IMG/VR virus record: IMGVR_UViG_3300044568_002177
Span: 1 to 25,449 of that record
Length of the DNA: 25,449 bases
Origin: a virus
Strand: one strand, 5' to 3'
Positions 1 to 5,903 of this stretch are shown here, one piece after another. The notes under the pieces were generated by a model, which saw only the letters and a list, made by a program, of their open reading frames with translations, searched no databases and was not told the DNA's origin. Made by a program: the position numbers and the translations under genes. Positions within the stretch are counted from its first letter, which is position 1, and the number at the start of each line of letters is the position of its first letter.

Positions 1-205
1 CAGTTTCCGTGAAATGCCCGCTGGCAAAAAACCCCTGCATCGCCATCCCCGCAAACCAGTCACGGAGGGACATTCCGGTGGATTCTTGATGCACTATGTT
101 GCCGGAAAAATTCCCGGCGCTGTCGTGTTGTTCCGCGATTATCTCGCCGTGCGGGAATGCGCTGCCCCCGTCGTCGGTTGGCTTTGTTTTTATTGGCTGA
201 GTCAT
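1..205 (-). CDS. Partial conserved phage protein (AFP...GMSLRDWFAG family)
   Basis: Partial gene of 68 codons that runs off the left edge of the window; the start is the ATG at 205. The visible protein begins MTQPIKTKPTDDGGSAFPHG and later contains GMSLRDWFAGMAMQGFF (residues 45-61). The combination of an N-terminal GG-AFP motif with a GMSLRD(W/Y)FA motif is what I recall from a very common small phage protein of unknown function. No catalytic residues are evident. It follows the gene at 277-534 in the same direction, separated by a 71-nt gap that holds a strong hairpin. No Shine-Dalgarno sits close to the ATG. The reading frame is certain from codon structure and motif; the function is unknown. 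Confidence 0.8.
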   Translation of the reverse strand, partial: MTQPIKTKPTDDGGSAFPHGEIIAEQHDSAGNFSGNIVHQESTGMSLRDWFAGMAMQGFFASGHFTET

Positions 206-220
206 TGTCGTGCTTGGTTT

Positions 221-263
221 CCCGCGCCCTCCCGGTCTGAAACCGACCAAGGAAAAGCGCGGG
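221..263. other. Nested stem-loop between two early genes
   Basis: A 7-bp perfect stem pairs CCCGCGC (221-227) with GCGCGGG (257-263). Inside it a second stem pairs GGTC (234-237) with GACC (245-248) around a 7-nt loop. It lies in the gap between the genes at 277-534 and 1-205. There is no U-tract on either strand, so a simple intrinsic terminator is unlikely. It could be an attenuator, an RNA-processing site or a structured 5' region for the leftmost gene. Confidence 0.4.
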
Positions 264-276
264 AGGGGTTGGGAGA

Positions 277-534
277 TTAGGCGTAAAGATGTTCGCGGTG
301 TTTTGTGATATAATCGCGAATCTCTCGAATCTTAAGATTGATGTTTTGACGGGCAGTCAACGCCTCGATCCATGATTCTGGTCCTTGCGGGTAGTAATCT
401 CTTGCGTTGAATTCCATTGATTCCCATGCTCTAATAAATTCAAACAAAGCATCATCGGCGGCGTCGTAGCACTTTTGCAAATCAGCGCGTGATGTCCCAT
501 TGCGGTGGATAATTGGTAGCGTAATGTCACTCAT
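277..534 (-). CDS. Small conserved phage protein (HRNGTS...RDYYPQG)
   Basis: 85 residues, starting at the ATG at 534. An upstream in-frame TTG at 570 is less likely because the leader before 534 matches the leaders of two other operon-first genes. The protein has HRNGTSRADL near the N-terminus, NARDYYPQG in the middle and a helical, charged C-terminus (IREIRDYITKHREHLYA). I recall the NGTS plus RDYYPQ combination from many small phage proteins of unknown function. It has no signal peptide or membrane segment. It is the first gene of a leftward operon with its own promoter (579-607). Function unknown. Confidence 0.8.
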   Translation of the reverse strand: MSDITLPIIHRNGTSRADLQKCYDAADDALFEFIRAWESMEFNARDYYPQGPESWIEALTARQNINLKIREIRDYITKHREHLYA

Positions 535-578
535 TTGGTTTGGTCGGTTGTGTTGCCGCTCGTCGGTCAACTGAGGAG
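535..578 (-). promoter_or_regulatory. Hairpin plus A/C-rich 5' leader, copy 1
   Basis: The stretch between the -10 box and the ATG at 534 is 44 nt. Read on the minus strand it contains a hairpin (GTTG 571-568 pairs with CAAC 555-552, with inner CCG/CGG pairs and loop ACGAG), then an A/C-rich run ending CCAAACCAAATG. The same layout occurs before the genes at 4218 and 6327. There is no Shine-Dalgarno. Confidence 0.6.
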
Positions 579-607
579 AACCTAGGGGATGCCCTTCCCA
601 GTTGCAA
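579..607 (-). promoter_or_regulatory. Promoter candidate, copy 1 of the leader cassette
   Basis: On the minus strand TTGCAA (607-602) is followed after 17 bp by TAGGTT (584-579), 44 nt before the ATG at 534. The -10 match to TATAAT is only 3 of 6. Support comes mainly from its equivalent position to the better promoters at 4264-4291 and 6374-6401 and from the shared CTCC-CAGTTG sequence just downstream of the -10 in copies 1 and 3. Confidence 0.4.
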
Positions 608-626
608 GGAAAACTTTCATTATTTT

Positions 627-956
627 TTAGGGGGCGGGAAAGGCTTGTTTCACCGGTATTCCGGCCTCAAGGCGTAGCATAATCGCCAGCATCTCGGCGG
701 CGGAATGCACGACATGAACTTGCCCTTGCCATGATGCGTGAAAGGCAACTTGCGGCTCGGTTAGCTTGCGGTCACTCGGCCTAACATCCGGGTTCTTGAC
801 CTCAAAAAGGTAGTTCTTGCCCCGCCATCCCACCACAAGATCCGGGAACCCCTCGCCGCATGCGGAGGCGTCGAAAACGCTGGCATCCGGCATTGCGGCT
901 TTGAAGGCGTGGATTGCCTCTAGCTGGTTCTTGTCCACTCTGGCGGCGTATTTCAT
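627..956 (-). CDS. VRR-NUC-type nuclease (PD-(D/E)XK fold)
   Basis: 109 residues from the ATG at 956, which has a strong Shine-Dalgarno (GGGAGGAG) and a TGA/ATG overlap with the upstream gene. The core nuclease motif is GFPDLVVG (residues 36-43, acidic Asp39), followed by FEVKN (51-55, Glu52 and Lys54) and a conserved Gln69 in EPQVAFH. This GxPDL ... ExK arrangement is typical of VRR-NUC and Holliday-junction-resolvase-like nucleases common in phages. It is the last recognisable gene of the operon with ERF and YqaJ, so a role in processing recombination or replication intermediates is likely. The exact substrate is not known from sequence. Confidence 0.8.
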   Translation of the reverse strand: MKYAARVDKNQLEAIHAFKAAMPDASVFDASACGEGFPDLVVGWRGKNYLFEVKNPDVRPSDRKLTEPQVAFHASWQGQVHVVHSAAEMLAIMLRLEAGIPVKQAFPAP

Positions 957-1192
957 GGCGACTCCTCCCGCTGTTTGATGTCGGCAAACATGGCGTCGAT
1001 TGTTTCTCGCAAGATTGGCCATACTTCCGGCTCGATTTGCATATCATTGGTTGGCCCCTGAGATTCGGACTTTACAGACACAAACTCGCCAGCCGCCTCG
1101 TCTTCGATTGATGCGTGATACCCGTGTTCGCTGAAAAGCGACTCGCCCTCGGGAATGATGGAGACGCGGGTGATTCTGGATTCGTATTTCAT
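953..1192 (-). CDS. Small acidic phage protein of unknown function
   Basis: 79 residues from the ATG at 1192. The start is supported by GAGGAGG about 9 nt upstream and by a 4-nt ATGA overlap with the preceding gene. The protein starts MKYESRITRVSIIPEGESLF, has an EIEDEAAGEF-like acidic middle (IEDEAAGEFV) and ends in a helix containing EPEVWPILRETIDAMFADI. I recognise it as a type of phage hypothetical but know no function. Its position between recombination genes suggests an accessory role in the same operon. Confidence 0.75.
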   Translation of the reverse strand: MKYESRITRVSIIPEGESLFSEHGYHASIEDEAAGEFVSVKSESQGPTNDMQIEPEVWPILRETIDAMFADIKQREESP

Positions 1193-1407
1193 CGAACGCC
1201 CTCCTCATTCCAAAGCCGGATATTGAGGGACTTAGCGGCAGCGGTTAGAGCTTCGTCTTCGGTTGCGCCCTTGCCGATAACGGTCATGCCATGCCTTGCG
1301 GCGTAGCGGTTGCTGTTTTCTTCGGTGACTGGCTCAACGGTTAGATGGTGGCGTTGCATCCACCGCAAGCGCGGGGAAGGGGTTTCGGGGATGTCGAATA
1401 GGTTCAT
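1189..1407 (-). CDS. Small phage protein of unknown function
   Basis: 72 residues. The ATG at 1407 overlaps the stop of the exonuclease gene (ATGA), and its own stop overlaps the next start. The visible pattern is SPRLRWMQRHHLTVEPV at the N-terminus and GMTVIGKGATEDEALTAAAKSLNIRLWNEEG at the C-terminus (described here in parts: GKGATEDEAL, then IRLWNEEG). The basic N-terminal helix could bind nucleic acid, but no known domain is evident. Confidence 0.7.
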   Translation of the reverse strand: MNLFDIPETPSPRLRWMQRHHLTVEPVTEENSNRYAARHGMTVIGKGATEDEALTAAAKSLNIRLWNEEGVR

Positions 1408-2048
1408 GGTTTGTCTAAGTGTGGGAATATGATTAGAAACTCTTCGGCTAGGATGTCGCTGGCGAGTTCTTCCAGCCTGTCGCAGAATTTGAGAATCCCG
1501 GCTTGGAGCTTCTCGGTGTATTCGTCGCGCTCAACAACAACCAGCATGTTGTCGATGTGCGGGTTGTCGGCATAGGCTAGGAAGTAGCACTTATCCGCGC
1601 CCGTCACAATCATCTCGCCATGACATTGCGCCTTGTGATCTAGCGGCAATCCGCCCTCAATCCGCCATTTCAGGAAAGTATGGAGTGCGGGGCATTTGAT
1701 CTCCACTGGGCATCCGTCGTCCGCGATGGCATCAGGACTAGCCCCATATCGCCCACAGTCGGACAGGAAGAACCCGCAATCACGGGCGTTGAGGCCATGC
1801 CGGAAGTTAAGCCATGACAGCGCCTGCTTCTCCAGATAGTTCCCGCGCTCGGTGTCTGGCGAGCCTTTGAAGTCTGCCAACCACCCGCAGGCGGCGGCGA
1901 TGAGTTCGGCAGCGTAACTATCTGACGACTTGGAATACTCGCCCTTTGCTGGCGTGACGATCCGGCCAAACTCGCTCGCTGTAGGTCTGCCCTTTCGGTA
2001 TGCCCACCATTCCGGTGAGCCTTGCACGCATTGGATTTCGCGGCTCAT
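1404..2048 (-). CDS. YqaJ/lambda-exonuclease-type alkaline exonuclease
   Basis: 214 residues from the ATG at 2048, which has AAAGGA upstream and overlaps the ERF stop. A longer frame to 2129 exists but the extension lies inside the ERF gene. Motifs of the lambda exonuclease/YqaJ fold are present in order: QGSPEWWAYRKGRPTASEF (residues 9-26), ERGNYLE (68-74), GASPDAI (102-108, Asp106), VEIKCP (115-120, Glu116 and Lys118) and QCHGEM (141-146). This enzyme resects double-stranded ends 5' to 3' to make substrate for the annealase encoded just upstream. Length is normal for the family. Confidence 0.9.
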   Translation of the reverse strand: MSREIQCVQGSPEWWAYRKGRPTASEFGRIVTPAKGEYSKSSDSYAAELIAAACGWLADFKGSPDTERGNYLEKQALSWLNFRHGLNARDCGFFLSDCGRYGASPDAIADDGCPVEIKCPALHTFLKWRIEGGLPLDHKAQCHGEMIVTGADKCYFLAYADNPHIDNMLVVVERDEYTEKLQAGILKFCDRLEELASDILAEEFLIIFPHLDKP

Positions 2049-2731
2049 GGCAGTTTGTCCTTTAGGGTTTTGATGACCTTGCGGAAGGCGTCGGCAGGGA
2101 TGTCGGCCAGCGTCTCGACTTGGAGCCATTGCAGCATTTTATCCTTCGTATCCGTCGCCGGGATTTGGGCAAGTAATCCCTCAATCTCGGCAATCTGCGC
2201 GGCGGTGATGTTCGGCGTTCCGGCAGATCCCCCGTTGTCGTCATGGTCGGAAACAATTAGGTTGAGCGCGGCGGTTAAAGCGTAGCGTTTCGCGTAGCTG
2301 ATTGCGCTGCCCATCTTCTGCGTGTCATTTGCCCTCATCGCTGAGTCCACGGGAACGGTCACAGATCGGTTAAACGCCCCGCCGTCCTTGTGCATAACGT
2401 GGCAGACGGCGGTCAGTTTTCCCGGTTCCGGTGTCTGGGTGTCGAATGAAACCGACAAGCCGTTTGACGCTAGGGATTCACGGATTGCCAGCATTATGTC
2501 ATCAAGGCTGGCGAATTGTCCGCGGTCTGACTTGCGTCCCTTGAAGGTTGATGGCGCGGTTGATTGGAAGCTGGCGAGGGCGGATGCAAGTGCTTTGTCC
2601 GCCTGCTTTGCCTCCCATCGCTCCTGAAGCTGCATGAGCTTCTCCAGCTTGTCAGTGTCAACGGTGGAGAGGTCGGCTCCTAGCAGGAGGGACATGGGTG
2701 CAGCTTGCGGCGTTGTTAGTTCGGTGCTCAT
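2045..2731 (-). CDS. erf: ERF-family single-strand annealing protein
   Basis: 228 residues from the ATG at 2731. The ERF core is visible: a helical lead-in (LEKLMQLQERWEAKQADKAL, in the range 29-48), FKGRKSDRGQFASLDDIM (63-80), IRESLASNGLSVSF (83-96) and MGSAISYAKRYALTAAL (140-156) followed by DHDDNG. This family anneals complementary single strands during phage recombination. It overlaps the YqaJ exonuclease by 4 nt, giving the classic two-component recombination pair. The C-terminal ~60 residues (from ITAAQIAEIEGLL) resemble a small helical appendage often seen in ERF proteins. No single-strand binding protein is recognised nearby. Confidence 0.92.
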   Translation of the reverse strand: MSTELTTPQAAPMSLLLGADLSTVDTDKLEKLMQLQERWEAKQADKALASALASFQSTAPSTFKGRKSDRGQFASLDDIMLAIRESLASNGLSVSFDTQTPEPGKLTAVCHVMHKDGGAFNRSVTVPVDSAMRANDTQKMGSAISYAKRYALTAALNLIVSDHDDNGGSAGTPNITAAQIAEIEGLLAQIPATDTKDKMLQWLQVETLADIPADAFRKVIKTLKDKLP

Positions 2732-2742
2732 TGGTTTATCGG

Positions 2743-2934
2743 TTAGCGTTTAAATGCGTTCTTGACCCCGGCGGCGTGTGCGCGGCGGGCCTTCTTGCGG
2801 ACTTGGCGCTGGCTTGGCTCGCTGGTCTTGTTGCGGCGTCTTTTTTCCGATGGGATGAAATGGCCTTGCGGATCTTCATGGTCGCAGAATTTCAATGTCG
2901 CCGGAATGTTTTGGAATGGATTGGGTATCATCAT
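2743..2934 (-). CDS. Small very basic protein, unknown function
   Basis: 63 residues; the ATG at 2934 overlaps the stop of the upstream gene (ATGA), which sets the start. The C-terminal half is extremely basic (SEKRRRNKTSEPSQRQVRKK, then ARRAHAAGVKNAFKR), suggesting nucleic-acid binding. The N-terminus is MMIPNPFQNIP. No known domain. It sits 11 nt before the ERF gene, with the spacer ending CTAACCGATAAACCAATG. Confidence 0.6.
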   Translation of the reverse strand: MMIPNPFQNIPATLKFCDHEDPQGHFIPSEKRRRNKTSEPSQRQVRKKARRAHAAGVKNAFKR

Positions 2935-3122
2935 TGTCTTGTGTTTGTCAGGTATTTCCCCGGCTTTACCGCATGGGGTTTTGCGGTCGGGTATACGCTA
3001 TGCGCATGCCCGAAAGATTGGTTAACGTCGGCGGTGATTGCCGCCTTGTATCGCCGCCATTCGGTGAAGGCGATTTGGGCGAGCAGGACAGCAAAGCCTG
3101 TGGTGACGGTGGCGAGGATCAT
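2931..3122 (-). CDS. Small single-pass membrane protein
   Basis: 63 residues from the ATG at 3122; the start overlaps the preceding stop as TAATG, so the longer frame to 3173 is unlikely. Residues about 2-19 (ILATVTTGFAVLLAQIAF) form one hydrophobic segment, followed by EWRRYK and a soluble tail. It may be an inner-membrane peptide of the early operon; functions such as host takeover or exclusion are possible but not shown. No lipobox is present. Confidence 0.6.
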   Translation of the reverse strand: MILATVTTGFAVLLAQIAFTEWRRYKAAITADVNQSFGHAHSVYPTAKPHAVKPGKYLTNTRQ

Positions 3123-3340
3123 TAGTCTAAGTCGGTAAAGTATGATCCAAAAGGTTTCCCCGCGGGCTTGCAATCCGCGCAGCAGTCAGTAGCAAAATCG
3201 CCGTTGGCTTCCAGCACAGCATCTTGCGCGTCGATCAACTCAAACGTCACGGGGTCGCATAGCTTCTCGCCTTGGAGTTGCCACGTTTTGCCGCAAAAAC
3301 GGCAGCAGAAGTGGAACAGCGGGGTGATCGTCATCTTCAT
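3122..3340 (-). CDS. Small Cys-rich (zinc-ribbon-like) protein
   Basis: 72 residues from the ATG at 3340, fixed by the ATGA overlap with the upstream gene; the longer frame needs a TTG. Two cysteine knuckles are visible: CCRFCG (residues 12-17) and CCADCK (53-58). A CxxC ... CxxC pair spaced by about 38 residues is consistent with a zinc ribbon. It ends PFGSYFTDLD. Function unknown; such proteins often bind nucleic acid or protein partners. Confidence 0.65.
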   Translation of the reverse strand: MKMTITPLFHFCCRFCGKTWQLQGEKLCDPVTFELIDAQDAVLEANGDFATDCCADCKPAGKPFGSYFTDLD

Positions 3341-3648
3341 GGCTGGCGTTTTGGCAGGGGTTTTGACCAAATGGAAAGCCCCTTGGAGAGTTGCACAAGG
3401 ACAACGGGGCGCGGGTGGAAGGTTCGCAAAGCATCGTAAAGCATGACATGCTGGAATTGCGGGTAATGCGTTGTTAGTTGCTCATACCCCTGAGCAACAG
3501 CTTCGCTCCTGCGTAGTCGCGGCACCTTGGCGATATACGCGGCGGCGTCGGGCATACGTTCGATTGCAGACTTGGCGAGTCCTTCGATACTGGATGCGCG
3601 GGACATGGCTCGGGCGACAAGCTGGGAGGCTGTTAGTGTGTGGGTCAT
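3337..3648 (-). CDS. Hypothetical phage protein
   Basis: 103 residues from the ATG at 3648, overlapping the preceding stop (ATGA). The sequence is mostly helical with AAYIAKVPRLRRSEAVAQGY in the middle and a basic C-terminus (WSKPLPKRQP). No domain recognised. It is part of the tightly coupled operon running from 4218 to 627. Confidence 0.6.
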   Translation of the reverse strand: MTHTLTASQLVARAMSRASSIEGLAKSAIERMPDAAAYIAKVPRLRRSEAVAQGYEQLTTHYPQFQHVMLYDALRTFHPRPVVLVQLSKGLSIWSKPLPKRQP

Positions 3649-4031
3649 ACGGCTTCGATGTGGAAAGTTTTGTCTGAAAAATAGAACGTGTAGTCAAAAG
3701 CCCAATGGAGCGCATCCCAGTAAAAAACACAGCGTTGCCCTGCTTCAATTTCCAGCCCCTCAAACTCGCCCCGTCCAACCCACTCCGTTTTCCCCTCGGG
3801 CAGCGGCGGGAGATGCGGCAGCATGTGTTCCGGTATCGACACAATGCGCTGTGTCGGGTCTTCCGGCTCATTGGCAAGCATGGAGTCGAGGCGGGCGGTT
3901 AGGGCGTCAATCTGCGCTTGTAGCGCGTCAATGCGGGCGTTTAGATCGGCGTGTTCTTCGGGGGTCATTTGGTCAAGGCGTTGAGGTTGGCCGGGGGTTG
4001 GACCCGGCTTGGGGGTGGCATTAAGCGGCAT
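3645..4031 (-). CDS. Hypothetical protein with N-terminal coiled coil
   Basis: 128 residues if started at the ATG at 4031, which overlaps the upstream stop by 11 nt; an alternative ATG at 3968 (MTPEEHADLN) would give a shorter form. A Pro/Gly-rich lead (TPKPGPTPGQPQ) is followed by a heptad helix (LNARIDALQAQIDALTARLD) and a Trp/Tyr/Phe-rich C-terminal domain (WVGRGEF..., YWDALHWAFDYTFYF). The C-terminal part looks like a small beta domain, the helix like an oligomerisation stalk. Function unknown; the exact start is uncertain. Confidence 0.6.
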   Translation of the reverse strand: MPLNATPKPGPTPGQPQRLDQMTPEEHADLNARIDALQAQIDALTARLDSMLANEPEDPTQRIVSIPEHMLPHLPPLPEGKTEWVGRGEFEGLEIEAGQRCVFYWDALHWAFDYTFYFSDKTFHIEAV

Positions 4032-4218
4032 CACTAAGGAGTTTCTCAAAGCGATCTTCAAGCTCGTCTTGCCAAAAATCGGCAATTTGATTCACACTAT
4101 GGGCTTCAAGAAACTCCACAGCAAAGATGGTCTTTTCGTCTGAATTGCGCCAAGCGATAGCGTCGGCAAGTGTGGCAGATTGAACTTTGTCAGCAAATTT
4201 GTTTCCAAGGAGTTTCAT
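4021..4218 (-). CDS. Small hypothetical protein, first gene of the recombination operon
   Basis: 65 residues, starting at the ATG at 4218. The longer frame to 4413 would read through the promoter region, so it is rejected. The protein is acidic and helical (LADAIAWRNSDEKTIF, then FWQDELEDRFEKLLSDAA). No known domain. It is headed by promoter TTGCGG-16-TATCTT and the hairpin/A-C leader, and begins an operon that ends with the nuclease at 627. Confidence 0.65.
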   Translation of the reverse strand: MKLLGNKFADKVQSATLADAIAWRNSDEKTIFAVEFLEAHSVNQIADFWQDELEDRFEKLLSDAA

Positions 4219-4263
4219 TTGATTTGGTCGGTTAGTGTTGGCAGCGCGTCGGCTGATGTGTGG
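4219..4263 (-). promoter_or_regulatory. Hairpin plus A/C-rich 5' leader, copy 2
   Basis: 45 nt between -10 and ATG. The minus strand has CAGC (4255-4252), loop CGACGC, then GCTG (4245-4242), followed by CCAACACTAACCGACC and AAATCAAATG. Compared with copies 1 and 3 the stem bases differ but still pair, and the loop keeps CGACG. No Shine-Dalgarno. Confidence 0.6.
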
Positions 4264-4291
4264 AAGATACAAAACCCGCCCCGCCCCGCAA
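4264..4291 (-). promoter_or_regulatory. Leftward promoter of the recombination operon
   Basis: Minus strand TTGCGG (4291-4286), 16-bp spacer, TATCTT (4269-4264; 4 of 6 matches to TATAAT). It faces away from the plus-strand promoter at 4365-4392, which uses the same TTGCGG hexamer and the same 16-bp spacing. The 73 bp between the two -35 boxes are the natural place for operators. Confidence 0.55.
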
Positions 4292-4364
4292 GTTTTTTTT
4301 GCATTATTCTCACGGGAAAGCGCAAAGCCTTGTTTTTCAACGGGTTGTAACGTGCAAGAATTTG

Positions 4365-4392
4365 TTGCGGGGGCGGGTCGGGATGGTAGAAT
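4365..4392 (+). promoter_or_regulatory. Rightward promoter giving a probably leaderless repressor mRNA
   Basis: TTGCGG (4365-4370), 16-bp spacer, TAGAAT (4387-4392; 5 of 6 matches). The ATG begins at 4399, only 6 nt after the -10, so transcription would start at or next to the A of the start codon. No Shine-Dalgarno could fit. This resembles the leaderless cI transcript from lambda PRM. Confidence 0.55.
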
Positions 4393-4398
4393 TGCAGC

Positions 4399-4599
4399 AT
4401 GACGCAAGCGCAAATCAAGAAACTCGCTGAAAAGTGGCTGAAAGCATCGCCTCCTACGGGTTGGGGGCGTCGGACTAAAAGCCTGCTGGCGGAAAGGTCC
4501 GGCGTTTCAGTGCCTGAAATCTCCCGCCTGTTAGGCGACAAGGGCAAGCCATCGGCGCGGACGCTGGCGGCGGTTGAGACGTTTTTGACGAGCTTCTAA
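4399..4599 (+). CDS. HTH repressor-like protein (plus strand)
   Basis: 66 residues, one of only two convincing plus-strand genes. A helix-turn-helix is clear at residues 29-46 (LLAERSGVSVPEISRLLG), followed by a short helix (SARTLAAVETFL). It is a single DNA-binding domain without a peptidase or dimerisation domain, so smaller than lambda CI. It diverges from the recombination operon, which points to a phage repressor or Cro-type regulator. Its own promoter would give a leaderless message. The minus-strand frame covering the same bases is a shadow. Confidence 0.75.
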   Translation: MTQAQIKKLAEKWLKASPPTGWGRRTKSLLAERSGVSVPEISRLLGDKGKPSARTLAAVETFLTSF

Positions 4600-4610
4600 C
4601 AAACTTTCTC

Positions 4611-4660
4611 GCCACGGGGTTAACGGGCTTCATGCCCGGTGGCAAGTGTCCCGACTTGCC
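4611..4660 (+). other. Overlapping hairpins between the repressor-like gene and its neighbour
   Basis: Three stems can form: CGGGC/GCCCG (4624-4628 with 4634-4638), GGCAAGT/ACTTGCC (4641-4647 with 4654-4660), and GCCAC/GTGGC (4611-4615 with 4639-4643). The last shares bases with the second, so they are mutually exclusive. No U-tract follows. It could reduce read-through or modulate translation of the next gene. Confidence 0.35.
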
Positions 4661-4690
4661 CGCCCTGTGGTGAGGATTCCATTCAAAGCC

Positions 4691-5020
4691 ATGAACAAAC
4701 CGCAACGCATAGCCGAATGGGAAGCGAAGATCGTGCCGATTGTCGCGGCGTTTGAGCGGCTCCGCGATGCCACCGACAACGCAAACGCGGCTGGAACGCT
4801 TGACCCCAACGGCGAGCTTTTCATGGCCACTTGGTGTGCCTTTGAAGAATTGCTTGGGATGCTCGATTCTGGCGGGTGGATTTGCTGGTTCCTTTATTAC
4901 AACCAATGCGGCAAGCGCGGCCTTGAGGCTAAGCCTTGCGCCGGCAAGAAGCGCAGGAAGGTCCGCACGCCTCGCCAGCTTGCGCGGCTGATTGTTGAGT
5001 GGGAGGATGCGCAGGAGTAG
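4691..5020 (+). CDS. Conserved phage protein, unknown function (plus strand)
   Basis: 109 residues from the ATG at 4691. The pattern is FATWCAFEELL-like helix (LFMATWCAFEELLGML), then GGWICWFLYYNQCGKRGLEAKP and RTPRQLARLIVEWED (given in parts). I recall a widespread phage hypothetical with W-(S/T)-WF--N-CG-+--EA and a following RTP--LA motif, and this protein fits. It follows the HTH gene in the same direction, so it may belong to the lysogeny unit. The 3' end overlaps a convergent minus-strand gene by 92 nt. Confidence 0.7.
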   Translation: MNKPQRIAEWEAKIVPIVAAFERLRDATDNANAAGTLDPNGELFMATWCAFEELLGMLDSGGWICWFLYYNQCGKRGLEAKPCAGKKRRKVRTPRQLARLIVEWEDAQE

Positions 5021-5201
5021 GCCGCCCGCCGTATAGCAAATCAGCCGCCTCAACACACCACGCGCAAGGGTCTTCGTCGCACCAGTTATAATTGCCGTTG
5101 TCGGGGGTTTTATGCGCTAGCAAGGTGTCTTCTAGTAGCGCCTTGAATCGCTCCTCACGGCAGGCGCATGCGAAATGGCAGGTGGTGCATTGCTTTTTCA
5201 T
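4929..5201 (-). CDS. Small Cys-rich protein
   Basis: 90 residues; the ATG at 5201 overlaps the upstream stop (ATGA). Cysteine motifs CTTCHFACAC (5-14) and CAWC (46-49) suggest metal binding. The C-terminal ~30 residues, which overlap the plus-strand gene 4691-5020, are low-complexity and end in CASCRRKA. The first 60 residues look like a real protein; the tail may simply be tolerated read-through to the next stop. Function unknown. Confidence 0.55.
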   Translation of the reverse strand: MKKQCTTCHFACACREERFKALLEDTLLAHKTPDNGNYNWCDEDPCAWCVEAADLLYGGRPTPAHPPTQQSAAQAGEACGPSCASCRRKA

Positions 5202-5554
5202 GCGTTATTGATACTTTTGGGGGGGCATAAAATACTGTTCGCCTTATGAATTTGCTCCAGCACCACGTCCCATTCGGGCATGGATTCTTCGACGGTTTCG
5301 ATGATCATCATTCGCGCCCTTCGCATCGCGGTGTTGGCTGTCCCTTTGTGGGTGCCATTGAGCACTTCGAGAGCGTCCACCAGTCCGACCACGTTTTGCA
5401 GCACGTTGACCAGCTTCTGGATTCGATCCGCCACTTCGTCTTGCATGAGCTTCCCGTGGGGATCTCCGATGATCTGGCGCACACCCGCAAAGGCGAACAA
5501 GTCGCGGATGGGCAATCCGCATTCTGTGGTTTCTTCAACGGTTTCTGGTATCAT
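5198..5554 (-). CDS. Hypothetical phage protein
   Basis: 118 residues from the ATG at 5554. It begins MIPETVEETTECGLPIRDLF and is otherwise helical, with ADRIQKLVNVLQNVVGLVDA in the middle and MPEWDVVLEQIHKANSI near the end. No recognised domain. It is the fourth gene of the operon that starts at 6327, separated from the previous gene by 54 nt. Confidence 0.6.
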   Translation of the reverse strand: MIPETVEETTECGLPIRDLFAFAGVRQIIGDPHGKLMQDEVADRIQKLVNVLQNVVGLVDALEVLNGTHKGTANTAMRRARMMIIETVEESMPEWDVVLEQIHKANSILCPPKSINNA

Positions 5555-5608
5555 AAAGTCGTTTCATTCGGTGGGGTTTTCTCGTCGGCGGATGCCATCG
5601 CTTGAGCG

Positions 5609-5845
5609 TTAGCCCTCTTCATTGTCCTCCTGGGGAGCGGGTTTGACTCGCGAGGCAAGATCGCGGAGGCGCGACATTTCACGGGTCAGAGCACAGGCCA
5701 CATTGGCAGGCATCTCCGATTTGTGCTTTTCGTAGTAGCTCGCGATGATGTTCGCGGAGCGGCTTAGTTCTTCGGCGATTTGCTCGCCAACACGAGGGCT
5801 AACAAGCCGCTGCTGTCCAACTGTCGGGGCGGTGATGTCGTTCAT
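5609..5845 (-). CDS. Small helical protein of the Cro-like operon
   Basis: 78 residues, taking the ATG at 5845 rather than the longer frame to 5983, which would overlap the HTH gene. It is helical (GEQIAEELSRSANIIASYYE, then ACALTREMSRLRDLASRV) with an acidic tail (QEDNEEG). No domain recognised. It lies directly downstream of the HTH protein and may be a regulator or accessory early protein. Confidence 0.55.
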   Translation of the reverse strand: MNDITAPTVGQQRLVSPRVGEQIAEELSRSANIIASYYEKHKSEMPANVACALTREMSRLRDLASRVKPAPQEDNEEG

Positions 5846-5903
5846 GGATTCGATGTCGGTTGCGCCCCGCCAGTGGCAGAGCTTGTTTCGTTCTGGGGAA
5901 GAA

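Noticed and set aside
14-280. Plus-strand frame of 88 codons
   Set aside because: It lies opposite the partial minus-strand gene 1-205, which carries recognisable phage motifs; the plus frame has none.
2698-3138. Plus-strand frame of 146 codons
   Set aside because: It is antisense to two coupled minus-strand genes and its Cys/Leu/Trp-rich product has no sensible pattern.
3482-3877. Minus-strand frame of 131 codons
   Set aside because: Overlaps two coupled genes in another frame and is Arg/Cys-rich without structure.
4475-5056. Minus-strand frame of 193 codons
   Set aside because: Opposite the plus-strand HTH and conserved phage gene, both of which have clear family-like motifs; this frame does not.
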